Assembly: GCA_958450365.1 (NCBI GenBank)
Contig: CAUEEP010000134.1
Coordinates: forward strand, 480,001-544,000
Direction of reading: 5' to 3'
Origin: Mesorhabditis belari
Taxonomy: Eukaryota; Nematoda; Chromadorea; Rhabditida; Rhabditidae
Length of the DNA: 64,000 nt
The notes under the pieces are model-generated. The model made no database searches, had not been told where the DNA came from, and saw nothing but the letters and a program-made list of their open reading frames with translations. Shown here in pieces: positions 24,501 through 33,500 of this stretch. Numbering within the stretch: the first letter of the stretch is position 1; the number at the start of each line of letters is the position of its first letter. Both the position numbers and the translations under genes were made by a program.

Positions 24501-25010
24501 TAAAAGCTTACAACTGCTTATATGCTTCCATTGTTGCTTACAATCAGCTACTATTCCAATTTTCTAGTCATTAAAATCATCAAACAGTTTTGGAAAGTTG
24601 AATTCTTCTTTACTAGTGTTTAAACATTCTTGAAATATAGATTTTCAAAAATCATGCTGAAATAAGGTTTTTTTGATCTTAGTTCAAAGAATATCGAAAA
24701 GCTAAATTGTTCATTTTAACAACTTTTGAAAATGTTACATACAGTGGTAGAAAAGCCCCGCATTGTAATTGTATTGAGCCCCCGCATTGTAATTAAAAAC
24801 AGTCTGGGGGGGGCTCAATACTTTTTTTTCCGCCACTGTAATTATAAATTTCAGATCAAATATCAGCAACGCTCGCTGAATAGCCAGCCACGAAGCGATG
24901 AAGATATGAGAAAAAGAAATGACAAAGATCGAACGGTTTTGGAAAAGGAATTTGAAGCTGGATTCACAAAACTCTCATTTCAAGTCGATTTGGAAAATGA
25001 GAAGACTTAA
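12561..25010 (+). CDS. divergent p38/MAPK-like protein kinase, 12 exons
   Basis: Exons: 12561-12680, 13826-14007, 14077-14181, 14234-14324, 18374-18498, 21080-21191, 21455-21528, 21762-21951, 22022-22104, 22555-22658, 22724-22875, 24855-25010. All use GT-AG sites and all phases agree, giving 1494 nt (497 aa). Kinase landmarks in order: RVPWGYVPDL aligns with the p38 N-terminus; a 60-aa acidic exon with two copies of a DQNDES-type repeat leads into an atypical glycine loop (GISKGNFSDI); VAIKR is the beta3 lysine; RREIQIC is helix C; WLVSERMDHTLEKYYE is the hinge; HRDVTPRN is the catalytic loop, with Thr where MAPKs have Lys; LDFGLSR is DFG; KVDIWATALVALEMF is helix F; KRPTADDCLKHGFL is the end of the C-lobe. 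The activation segment shows no T-x-Y, and APE is replaced by KPIE, so it is probably not activated like a normal MAPK and may be weakly active. AATAAA lies at 25060-25065, directly before a mariner. Exon 5 could instead end at 18502, but that breaks the phase. Confidence 0.82.
12722..12949. mobile_element. TTAA-flanked MITE in kinase intron 1
   Basis: Begins TTAACTCTGCCAC and ends GAGGCAGAGTTAA, with long inverted arms (GAAAAACGTTTAATTTGC against GCAAATTCAACGTTTTTC). TTAA at both ends suggests piggyBac-type mobilisation. Confidence 0.65.
13075..13290. repeat. degenerate CAATCCTGGA/AGCCAGGCT repeats in kinase intron 1
   Basis: Imperfect scattered copies of GATCCTGGATTGT, its complement and related words. 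No coding value. Confidence 0.4.
13379..13450 (-). repeat. tRNA-like fragment in kinase intron 1
   Basis: On the minus strand CTAGTGGATAGTATGCC and CCTGGTTCGAATCCTCTCGC look like the D and T arms of a tRNA, but no 5' acceptor strand pairs with CGCTGGC. Probably a decayed tRNA-derived repeat. Confidence 0.4.
14371..15357. mobile_element. TATA-flanked foldback element e1 (TGTCGTAGCC family), satellite-bearing
   Basis: Ends TGTCGTAGCCGATTATGAAT and CATTCATAATCGGCTACGACA are inverted repeats. TATA lies on both sides (14367-14370, 15358-15361). The region 17110-17255 holds the same genomic flanks joined directly through a single TATA, so the insertion boundaries are fixed by comparison. Most of the interior is a 41-bp satellite. 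Confidence 0.93.
14640..15150. repeat. 41-bp satellite, about 11 copies, inside e1
   Basis: The unit contains GACGCTGCTAGACGCTCCTA followed by GACCCAAATACTTGATGATTG; spacing between copies is 41 bp (for example 14676 to 14717). Copies are almost identical, indicating recent amplification. Confidence 0.97.
15522..16050. mobile_element. MITE B copy 1 (TAGGTTGATGCATAAGT ends)
   Basis: TAGGTTGATGCATAAGT at the left and ACTTATGCATCAACCTA at the right, mariner-type ends next to TA. The second copy (29142-29669, opposite orientation) is nearly identical over its length. Both copies contain a 60-codon minus-sense frame (MTTRLHTLKKIQALNIFKPV...), which follows from their identity and is not proof of coding. 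Confidence 0.85.
16057..16978. mobile_element. TATA-flanked foldback element e2, satellite-bearing
   Basis: Same ends and interior as e1, starting TGTCGTAGCCAATTATGAAT. TATA at 16053-16056 and 16979-16982. It begins directly next to MITE B. Confidence 0.9.
16340..16770. repeat. 41-bp satellite, about 10 copies, inside e2
   Basis: Same unit as in e1. A CTAGACGCC variant unit occurs in both arrays (14943 and 16644), suggesting that the arrays share a recent common origin. Confidence 0.95.
17104..17303. repeat. duplicated scraps of the kinase gene
   Basis: 17110-17255 repeats the 3' part of kinase exon 4 (CGCTTTCAAAGACACGAAAA), its donor and the start of intron 4, without element e1. 17259-17303 (AAGTTGAAAAGAAAGTTCTC...) is an inverted copy of the intron segment before exon 5 (around 18325-18355). 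Confidence 0.85.
17697..18230 (-). pseudogene. non-LTR retrotransposon 3' end (reverse transcriptase C-terminus)
   Basis: The minus-strand frame ends in YHSFANRISRVWNKLPPGIF and FKVSVNELDLI, the typical tail of non-LTR reverse transcriptase proteins (...RVWNSLP...). Downstream to about 17697 lies the 3' UTR ending near CAAATAAAGC-like sequence (GCTTTATTCAGGAGGGCGAA on the plus strand). The same 3' UTR occurs at 58260-58330. It is 5' truncated, as usual for such copies. Confidence 0.8.
18708..18916. repeat. 14-bp minisatellite (AGCTGATCTTCAAC), about 14 copies
   Basis: Near-perfect tandem copies inside the mariner. Confidence 0.97.
19567..19752. repeat. 20-bp minisatellite (GTACTGTACGTTGTACTGTT), about 9 copies
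   Basis: Inside the mariner. Open frames across it on both strands are a by-product of the periodicity. Confidence 0.97.
20637..20826. repeat. 12-bp minisatellite (GTTGGGCAGCAG), about 15 copies
   Basis: Begins in the transposase sequence just after DYNLFRSM, where SSWLGS has been multiplied. 12 bp keeps the reading frame. Confidence 0.97.
22152..22515. repeat. 20-bp minisatellite (TTGTTTTACTTGTAAAGTAC), about 18 copies, in kinase intron 9
   Basis: Tandem copies with AAGTACTTG/AAGTATTTG variants fill most of the 450-bp intron. The unit includes the donor-like word TTGTAAAGTA. Confidence 0.97.
23216..23922 (+). mobile_element. piggyBac-like element with TTAA ends in the last kinase intron
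   Basis: TTAACCCATTCGAAAC at 23216 and GTTTCGAATGGGTTAA at 23907-23922 are perfect inverted ends carrying TTAA, the target of piggyBac transposons. Inside are broken transposase frames (MSRAKFESILRNLRFCDNEL, DRLYKIRAIMEHFNAK) matching the piggyBac DDE family. Near the right end a CTGCAGCGAATAATCGCTGC hairpin is repeated (23839-23904). Confidence 0.85.
23563..23749 (+). pseudogene. piggyBac transposase fragment
   Basis: Open for 61 codons: SHIMSRAKFESILRNLRF, CDNELDPAGDRLYKIRAI, MEHFNAKPE. Frame-shifted pieces lie upstream (23307-23549). Only part of the domain remains, with no complete catalytic triad. Confidence 0.8.
24742..24838. mobile_element. 97-bp Tc1-type MITE
   Basis: CAGTGGTAGAAAAG... 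and ...CTTTTTTTTCCGCCACTG ends flanked by TA. Lies just before the last kinase exon. Confidence 0.65.
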
Positions 25011-25059
25011 AGAAATGATTTGGGACGTTTCGTGAAACAAATTCTGTTCTTTAAAGAAA

Positions 25060-25065
25060 AATAAA
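25060..25065 (+). terminator. polyadenylation signal of the kinase gene
   Basis: AATAAA, 50 nt after the stop codon. The mariner begins at 25070, so cleavage 10-20 nt downstream would fall in the transposon's terminal repeat. Confidence 0.6.
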
Positions 25066-25069
25066 GTTA

Positions 25070-26265
25070 TTGGGTTGGTGAATTGAAAACTGCGGGACTT
25101 TGAACTAAAATTTATTCAACATAAAGCCATCAATTCATTCCAAATAGTTTCCATTATTATTGACGACTTCTGCCCATTTTACAGGCAATTTGCGGATTCC
25201 TCTTTCTTAGTAGGATTTTCGTTTTGAATCGAAAAACTTTTCGAGCCAATTTTTGACTGCTTCTTCCGAATCGAAGTGTTCTCCCGCAAGCTCATTACTC
25301 ATGTTCCGGAATAAATAGTAATCAAAAGGGGCGAGGCTGTATGGGGAATCCGCCAAAAGTTCCCAACCAAGGCTGTTTATTTTAGAGCGAGTCAGTTTTG
25401 CAATATGAGGGCGCGCGTTGTCGTGGATGAGAACGATCTTTGACTTGAAGGGCCTATTCTTCTTCAGGGATTCATTTACCTTTCCCAACTGTCTACTGCA
25501 TTTGATTGCATTAACGGTCGTCTTGCTATCCAGCAACTCCCAGTACACCACACCCTCCATATCCCAGAAAACGCAGAGCATAAACTTCTTCTGGTGCAAA
25601 TCGGGCTTGAGGTTACTTTCGGGTTTCTCGCCTGGCCCCACCCATTACCGCTTCCTCCGAAAGTTCACAGATAAAACCCATTTCTCATCGCCTGTCACAC
25701 ATCGAGGAAGGAAGGATTTCCTTTCGTATCGTGAGAGATGAGCGGCACTGATTGAGGCGCGCTGCCAGTTCTGGGGGTCATTGAGGTCATGGGGCACCCA
25801 TGACCTCAATGACCCACGACGCATGTCAACTTGGGGCACCCAAGCCCCAAGTTTCGATGCGCGCTGCCAAAATCCTACTAAGAAGGAGACAAGTGTGAGA
25901 CTCAAAAATGGAGGACGGGAATGTCCTATTTTGAGCACTTTCTTCAAAAGAAACCCATTTTGGTGTCAATAGAAAAGTTGTAGAGAATCAAAAATTAGGC
26001 TTATAGCCAAATTTTCAAAAAGATACACTTAGTAGTTTCGCTTAAAATGCAAGTTTTGTTGCAAGTTTGTTGCAAGTTTTGTGAAAATTCGTAAATTTGG
26101 CATTTCTTGAAAACCAGTTTTTGAATCGTTCTGAAAATTTGGATATAAGCTTGATTTTTGATTCTCTACAACTTTTCCATTGACACCAAAATGGGTTTCT
26201 TTTGAAGAAAGTGCTCAAACTGTCACTTATGACAATAGCCGGCAGTTTTCAATTCACCAACTCAA
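25070..26265 (-). mobile_element. mariner M2 copy 1 (TTGGGTTGGTGAATTGAAAA ends)
   Basis: Inverted ends TTGGGTTGGTGAATTGAAAA and TTTTCAATTCACCAACTCAA flanked by TA. Holds a broken transposase on the minus strand and about 0.35 kb of non-coding sequence. Two sister copies lie at 42471-43663 and 46416-47529. Confidence 0.92.
25207..25947 (-). pseudogene. mariner transposase pseudogene
   Basis: VTGDEKWVLSVNF (first Asp), FWDMEGVVYWELLDSK, HDNARPHIAKL (second Asp) and YSLAPFDYYLF (third Asp) show the DD34D mariner signature, ending EEAVKNWLEKFFDSKRKSY. A frame break near 25645 and loss of the N-terminal DNA-binding half make it inactive. Confidence 0.88.
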
Positions 26266-26697
26266 TAGAAGAGGCTTTTTGCTTTGATGATTTGCTAAAC
26301 TTTCAATTCACCAATCCAATACTTGTCTACTTTTAGCTCTTTTTCACTAAAATCTCTTTGATTTCATTGAATAAAGTAAGAAATATTGTAATCAGCTTTA
26401 CTTTTTTTAATTAAAAAGAGTCTCTCCAGATATTTTCTTCAGAAATTCCCAGCAAAAAGCTGAATTTTTATTATTTTCTGTGATTTTTTTTCTCAAAATT
26501 TTCAATTGGAAATTCTTCTGTATAAATTTGTTAACTTTAACGAGTTTTTTACGAAACTTAACGAATTTTTAATCGAATTTTCAATCGAATCTACAACTGA
26601 ATTTTTAAAACCAAATTTTCAATCGAATTTTTTTGCTTTTTCAAATAAAATGTTGCTAAAATGTAGTTATTGACATTGTAAAATGAAAGTACGAATA

Positions 26698-26795
26698 TTT
26701 TCTCGGGAAAAGCCTCGTAAAAGGTAATTATCTAAAGGTATTATCTATGAAGTTGAAAAGAAAGTTCTCGGAAAAAGTTTGCACAGTGATTTTGT
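26698..26795. repeat. inverted copy of the kinase exon 5 acceptor region
   Basis: TTTCTCGGGAAAAGCCTCGT and AAAAGGTAATTATCTAAAGG are the complement of the start of exon 5 and its polypyrimidine/acceptor side (about 18325-18412). The segment then continues into intron sequence also present at 17259-17303. Confidence 0.8.
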
Positions 26796-26873
26796 TGGAA
26801 ACATTGTTTTTGATGATTCGGATGTTCCAGTTTTTGATCTATAATTGTTACTTTTTATGTTTGTTGTTATCTA

Positions 26874-28541
26874 CAGGGTGCGGCCAAAAGTTCTGACACT
26901 TTTTCTGTAAGCAGTAATTTTTTTGGCTTCAAAACCCCGTGAATTTCAAAAAACTAACGCCGGATTCTAAAAATTTAGGTAGTTTCACCCCAATATAGCC
27001 ATTTTCATAAAAAGATTTCAACTCTCAATAACTTTTTGACGAGAATTTTTTCTATCCCGGTCTGGTCGCTGAAGATTTTTGCGAAAGTTGACTTAAACTT
27101 TGCAGAATGAAATTTTTTTCCAAAAACTGCTGTTACCATTTGATAGAACTGAGTTTTTTCTTGAAAACAAGCCACAAAAAAACTTTATATCTCAAAAACG
27201 AAAGATTTTCAAGCGATTCTACGAAGGGCACCCAAATCTCAACAGCAAAAAAACTGCTGTAACGACCTTTAAACATCCTCATCAAAAGGTTGTTTAGATT
27301 GGATATTGGAACCGTATTGGAACCGTATTGGAGCCGTATTGGAACCGTATTGGAGCCGTATTGGAGCCGTATTGGAACCGTATTGGAGCCGTATTGGAGC
27401 CGTATTGGAACCGTATTGGAGCCGTATTGGAACCGTATTGGAGCCGTATTGGAGCCGTATTGGAACCGTATTGGAGCCGTATTGGAACCGTATTGGAACC
27501 AACATAATCGGAAACGTATTGGAACCGTATTGGAACCGTATTGGAGCCGTATTGGAACCGTATTGGAGCCGTATTGGAGCCGTATTGGAACCGTATTGGA
27601 GCCGTATTGGAGCCGTATTGGAACCGTATTGGAGCCGTATTGGAACCGTATTGGAGCCGTATTGGAACCGTATTGGAACCGTATTGGAACCGTATTGGAA
27701 CCAACATAATCGGAAACGTATTGGAACCGTATTGGAACCGTATTGGAACCGTATTGGAACCGTATTGGAACCGTATTGGAACCGTATTGGAACCGTATTG
27801 GAACCGTATTGGAACCGTATTGGAACCGTATTGGAACCGTATTGGAACCGTATTGGAACCGTATTGGAACCGTATTGGAACCGTATTGGAACCGTATTGG
27901 AACCGTATTTTTGTGAAGAACCGCTCAAGAAGTGAGAATTTCGCAAATGTGGTTTTTTTCGCTATGAAACTGTGATACAATTTTACAAATTTTGATGATT
28001 CTAAGGTAAATTTTTGCGTAGATTCCGAAAATCATAGTTTCAGAGCGATTCCAGCACTCTATCATAAAGAAAAACGGCTTTGAAAATCAACAATTTTGAG
28101 TATCCCATCTTGTGCGCGCTGAAATGCGTCAAAAAAATATCATATTTCTAAATATTAATATTACCATTGTGTAGCCCTTGAAAAGAGCTTTCAGAAAATG
28201 TATAACACTAATAGTTTAAACTCAAAGACAAGGGAGTTACAGAGGCGCGAAAGTGACGATCGTTTTTCAAATATGATATTTCATTGTCCAGTACTGTAGC
28301 TTGGGACGACATTGGGTCATCAAAAAGGCCATGGATGACTTTCCGAACTGATTACGAAAATGGACTGAAGTTAAAGGAGGCCACGTTAAAGACTAATGCT
28401 ATATTTTTATAAGGTTCAATATTTGTTAAATGATTTTTAAGGTATCTATAAAAATTTCTTGAAAATTAACAAAAGATCATCGAATTTCTGCTCCTAAATT
28501 TTTCTTTTTTGCGAATTTGCGAATTTCTGCATCCTGTACAT
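26874..28541 (+). mobile_element. Tc1-like remnant carrying a large minisatellite
   Basis: Starts TACAGGGTGCGGCCAAAAGT and ends near TGCATCCTGTA, a short inverted match. At 28300-28400 the plus strand reads WVIKKAMDDFP and KWTEVKGGHVKD, like the C-terminal end of Tc1/mariner-superfamily transposases. The middle is filled by the 11-bp array. Confidence 0.5.
27296..27910. repeat. 11-bp minisatellite (GTATTGGAACC / GTATTGGAGCC), over 50 copies
   Basis: Mixed AACC and AGCC units. Two longer spacers with AACATAATCGGAAAC at about 27498 and 27700 divide it into higher-order blocks; the last block is pure AACC. Because 11 is not a multiple of 3 and the unit lacks stops, several frames on both strands stay open for over 200 codons; these are not genes. 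Confidence 0.97.
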
Positions 28542-28618
28542 GAAGTTTAATTGATTAATTGATTTAATTGATTGATTTCATTGATTAATTGATTTAATTG
28601 ATTGATTTAATTGATTTA

Positions 28619-29138
28619 TTGGGTTGGGGAGAATGAGTCGGCGCCGAAAATGAAAAAAATGTCTAAAACTTCTATTCGACTTCGTCAAATAATATGCGTT
28701 TGATATGAGTAGAATGGTTAACTAATTCTCTACAAAATGACATTTAAAAGAAAATTCAAACAGCGCCTCCGCTCAAGAAAAAGCCATTTTTCACAAAAAC
28801 TACAAACTGTGATCTAGAAAAAACCATTGGTGGGATCTTCCTGCAAATTTGGCAACTTAAGTAATTGAATGTGCTCTATCTTTTTTTATATAAACACCAA
28901 AGAAGGTTTATGTGAAAGAAACTGTTCAAATGATGAGTCGGACTCTTTGCCATTTTAGCCAGCTGCGTTTGGAAGTTCATAAACTCCACGAAAGAAAAGC
29001 TTTGTGGAATCTCTCAAAAGTGATTTTGTAGAGAAATAGTGGATCCTTTTGATGAAACCAAACGTATGTTTAAAGAAGGCTTTATGTGTGCAAAAAGTCC
29101 CTTTAAAGTTTGGCGCCGACTCATTCTCCCCAACCCAA
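28619..29138. mobile_element. MITE A copy 2, 520 bp
   Basis: Same ends, internal sequence and length as 3153-3672, in reverse orientation relative to it, flanked by TA (28617-28618, 29139-29140). MITE B starts three bases later. Confidence 0.9.
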
Positions 29139-29141
29139 TAA

Positions 29142-29669
29142 TAGGTTGATGCATAAGTCTTTTCGTTTTTTTCGTACTTCTGTTAAAAAGTAACAAATTC
29201 ACGAATTAATCTATAGTTTGCTCTATAAAAAAAGTGTTTTTTTGTTCAATTTGCATCTTTTTAAATGAATTTCGGTTCACTTTCAAGCAAATTCGAGAGT
29301 GAAAAACGCCTTTTGTCGTAAAAATCTATAAAAAACTCTACGGAAAAATTGGCTGAATGAATTTCTCTGAAATTTTGGCGAAATATCAAACGTTTTTTTT
29401 CTCTATCTTTTATCTATTGACACGAAGATAGGTTTTCTTTAGCTAAGGTGTCTAAACCGCATCTAAACCGCATCGAGTTAGCCCTTTTTGACTACCCGAC
29501 TTCATACTCTCAAGAAAATCCAGGCATTAAATATTTTTAAACCCGTTTTAATGTTATTTTGCAGAAAAATAATTGGTTTTTCTAATGAAATCAACCGTAG
29601 TTTAATTGGTGCATTTGTTGGCTTGAAACGGCAGACGAAAAGGAACAAAAACACTTATACATCAACCTA
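29142..29669. mobile_element. MITE B copy 2
   Basis: Begins TAGGTTGATGCATAAGT and ends ACTTATACATCAACCTA; reverse-oriented and almost identical to 15522-16050. Confidence 0.85.
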
Positions 29670-29679
29670 ATAGTAAGTA

Positions 29680-30177
29680 CCCTAAAGTCGCGAGTATAAG
29701 TTCTGTTTGGTTTTCGCATGCAAATTGACGGCTGTCTCCGGTGCGGTGTGTCGAGGGTTCGAATCCACTGCAGCATAACTTTTTTGCTTTTTAAGAACGA
29801 TAATAGAAGTAAATTTATTGAGGGTTATAGCAATTTTATGCTGTTATTTGTTGCTCCGGGCGTGGCTCGGCTCGTCCGCCCTGCTCCTCTCCAGTGCTCA
29901 GTCTTATGGATCCCTCCCTGGCCTCTTCATCCGGCCAAAGTCCACGTCGACGGTCGAAAGAGATGCTTTCCAGCGTCTTCTTCAACACTATCGGATGTAT
30001 CCATGCACATAACAAATAGCAATGGTGATAGGCTGTCACCCTGTAGTATCCCGCGCTCCAAGAACAATAATAAAAGTTTATATAACAATAAAAATGTATA
30101 AAAACCGAACAAAAAGAAATTCAAAGCAATTAAAGCGAATGTAAATTAAGGCAGAACTTATACTCGAGACTTTAGGG
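29680..30177. mobile_element. CCCTAAAGTCGCGAG-ended element carrying a reverse-transcriptase scrap
   Basis: Perfect-looking inverted ends CCCTAAAGTCGCGAGTATAA and TTATACTCGAGACTTTAGGG with TA on both sides (29678-29679, 30178-30179). The same right end occurs at 34889-34914 next to a pogo-like transposase, so these are probably pogo-family ends. A T-arm-like GGGTTCGAATCC lies at 29753. Confidence 0.8.
29927..30062 (-). pseudogene. non-LTR reverse transcriptase fragment
   Basis: Minus-strand RGILQGDSLSPLLFVMCMD matches the QGDxLSPLLF motif of non-LTR reverse transcriptases. Only about 45 codons, inside the CCCTAAAG-ended element. Confidence 0.8.
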
Positions 30178-30574
30178 TACGTATTTGTTTTGTTTCGTCA
30201 AAAACATAGTATTGCACCTCTAATCTTGCTGAAATCTAAACCGTCACCGTCGTAAAAAAATCGCCGTCGTCAAAAAATAGTATTGCTTAGTACTAATAGA
30301 GTAAATACGGTAAATAGAGTATTGGATTCCCCGTTGCTGAATGGTGTTTGCGTTTTGCTTCCCATTAAAACTTCATACCTTTCGTTTAAAACATTCCCAG
30401 AGGTCAATCCAATCAAAGAAAAACTGTGCCTGCATCCAGCTCCAAAAAGAGAGAACAAAATCGATTTTCTTATCGTTTTCTCTTCGTTTTCTTTTTCTCT
30501 CTTTACGCCAAATCACAAAAATTATCTGTTTTATTCAAAAATTGAACGATTCTTATTTGTTTTTTTTTGGTAAA

Positions 30575-33500
30575 ATGGTTGAAATTATTGCATTACCGGA
30601 GACTTCGATGTTCGATGAGGATTTAGATGAATTTAGGATTCAAAATCTTCAACCGAATACGGATTATTTTATCACTTTAAAGTCAGAAAAGTTTTTGAGA
30701 TTAAATATTTAAATTTTAGACTTCATCACAAGAATCTTTTCCGCTCGCATGCTCGTTTTCATTCGGACAAAAATGGGGAGATTGATGTGGGAAAAGCGGT
30801 GGCTGTTCACGGGCACTATACAGGTAAAAAATTGAATTTATTAGTTAACAACTTGAAAATATAAGAAAGTTTAATGGAAACTCTATTGAAAAGTAGGGTA
30901 AAAAGGTTAAAAAAAGAAAGTAAAAGATAAACCGGGAAAGCCGGCTCACAGGGAAATTATGCCAGCTTGCCACCGCCAGAGCAAGCATGGGCAGATGGCT
31001 TAGTGGATAAGGTGTTTGGATACAAAGCCGGCTCTCTATTCCTTCCTCGGGTTCGACTCCTCGTCTCGCAATTTTCTTTCCTTTTTTCGATTTTAAAGAA
31101 ACTATTTGTAATTTGTTATTGTTTGTATTGTTGTTGTTAAACCAAATATTGTTAAGAACAGATTTTAATGCTAGAAGAGCTAGAGGAGAATCAAAAAACT
31201 AAACTAGAGCTGAAGAGCTAGAGGAAAATCAAAAACCCGAATTTGGTAGTGGAAAAGATGGGTTTTACGCAAAGCATTTCAGATTCCCAAACTTTTAACT
31301 CAAATAAAAGAGGTTTTCGATTGGAAAAGATCGGCAAATCGATTAGAGTTTATCATTTTTGTATATTGCTTCTTCATTCGACTAATAATCGATTAAAGAA
31401 TCTGATATTAAACGCTAAAAAATCAGTTTCAAGATAAAATTGACATAAAAATTGATACTAATAGATCTTTTCGTTCTGGCGCTAGATTTGTCAGACTTGT
31501 ATCAATATTTAGAATCAATCATTTAAGGAGAAGCTACAGTACTTAAAGCTATGGTATTTATCTAACTGGAAATCTTTGCATGATCAGAAGTTGAGAACTA
31601 CAAACGTTCTAGAGTTTTGTCAAAGAAAATTCAAGTTCAGGTCGCGACAAAATGGGTTTATTTTCTTCACTTTACCATGAGGGTACAGCAAGATTCGCTA
31701 CAAAGCTCTCACTAATGCCAATGCCTGAGAAGTTAGAGTACAAGATTCTTGTGCAAGAGAGGCACTTTTATGTGCCTGGAAAGGTTAGTTTATAATCTTT
31801 TAGAGATTAAAGAGATTAAAGAGAATTCAAAGAAAACCTAAACTTCAGGTAATTGCTGAAAAGAGCATTTGGCGAGTGCTAAGGAACTCGAGCTTAGAGC
31901 GAATCGTTGTCGAAGAAGGGATTGAGGGAATCGTTTATAAACCGCCAGGTAATTTAAGGGTAAGCTACAGTACTTAAAGCTACAGTACTTAAAGCTACAG
32001 TACTTAAAGCTACAGCATTATATCCAAGTCTATTTTCAGGCCCTGGCCCATTTCCTTCAATACTGGACATTTATGGAATGCTGGGCACTCACGAACATCG
32101 AGCCGCTTTGCTAGCAAATAAGGTTGTTTTACTTGATTTTAAACTTGATTTGGTAAAACTGACTAACATGGATAATCCACAGTAGTTATTTGCAAATGTA
32201 GTTGCTAAAGAAGCAGCAAAAGCATGCTTAAATCTAATCTAGAGACAGACTTATTGAATTGTTCGTATGGATATGTTAATTGATTGATTAATTGGTTAAT
32301 TTATATTGTTAATATATTGCCAGATATTGCCAGACAAACTTCTTTAGGTTAAAAAGCTAGAGAAACATATTTCAGGGATTTGCCGTTTTGGCATTAACAG
32401 TGATCGGTGGTAAGACGACGCCGAAAGCCTGGCAACAAACGGATGCAAGCTACTTTTTGGTAAGTTATTGGTTGAGCATCAGCAAGGGGATGGCTAGAAG
32501 TGGGGCAACCGTTTGGGACGAGTCATTCAGTTCAGTTCTCATGATGAGTATTGATGAACCAGCGAAAGGCGCTCACTAACGTTTGCATGGATCAAGCAAA
32601 AGAATGCTTAAATCTACGCCTAAGCCTGAGCAATCTAAGCCCCGCCCCCCTTTGGCCAATGGACGGACAGACGAACAGACGGACAGAGAGGCGAACAGAC
32701 GGACAGACGGATAGACAGGCAGACAGACGGACCGACAGACATACAGACAGAAAGACGGACAGACGAACAGACCGACGGACAGGCAGACAGAGGGACAGAC
32801 GAACAGACAGATAGACGGACAGACGAACAGACAGACAGATAGACGGACAGACGGACATACAGATAGACGGACGGACATACAGACAGACAGACGGACGGAC
32901 AGACATACAGACAGACCGACGGACAGGCAGACAGAGGGACAGACAGACAGACGGACAGACAGACGGACAGACAGACGAACAGACGGACAGACGAACAGAC
33001 AGACGGACAGACATACAGATAGACGGACGGACAGACAGACAGACGGACAGGCAGGCAGACAGGCAGACAGACGGACAGACAGGCGAACAGACGGACAGAC
33101 GAACAGACGGACAGACGAACAGACGGACAGACGGACAGACGGACAGACGAACAGACGGACCGAGGTCTCTTCTGCTTTATATATAGTAGATATTGATGAA
33201 TATTGATTCATCAATATCTACTATATATAAAGCAATTTTCTTCATCTTATGATGAAGAAAATTACCTAAATAGTAACTCTACAACAAGAAAGGCCAACAA
33301 GGAGTAAAAATGACGTTTTTAACCCTCCTTAACTGGTCTGGAACTTTTTACTGAATCCATATTTTTAAATAATCTTTTTTCCATTTAATAGAACTTGAAT
33401 TAAACTAAAAAAAACTTTTATTAATTTAAGAAATTTAAGATATTCCCATAAAAAAAGTTCAGTAAACTTTCGCTGAAATCAATAGCTTTTAAATGGAAAA

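Noticed and set aside
27269..27980. Open frames of 139-228 codons on both strands (repeats such as VPIRFQYGSNT or VLEPYWNRIG)
   Set aside because: They are produced by an 11-bp stop-free tandem repeat; every frame is open and none has a signal, domain or splice context.
32576..33214. 212-codon frame of Cys/Val/Arg/Leu/Ser repeats
   Set aside because: Simple tetramer repeat in an intron; same for 40252-40785.
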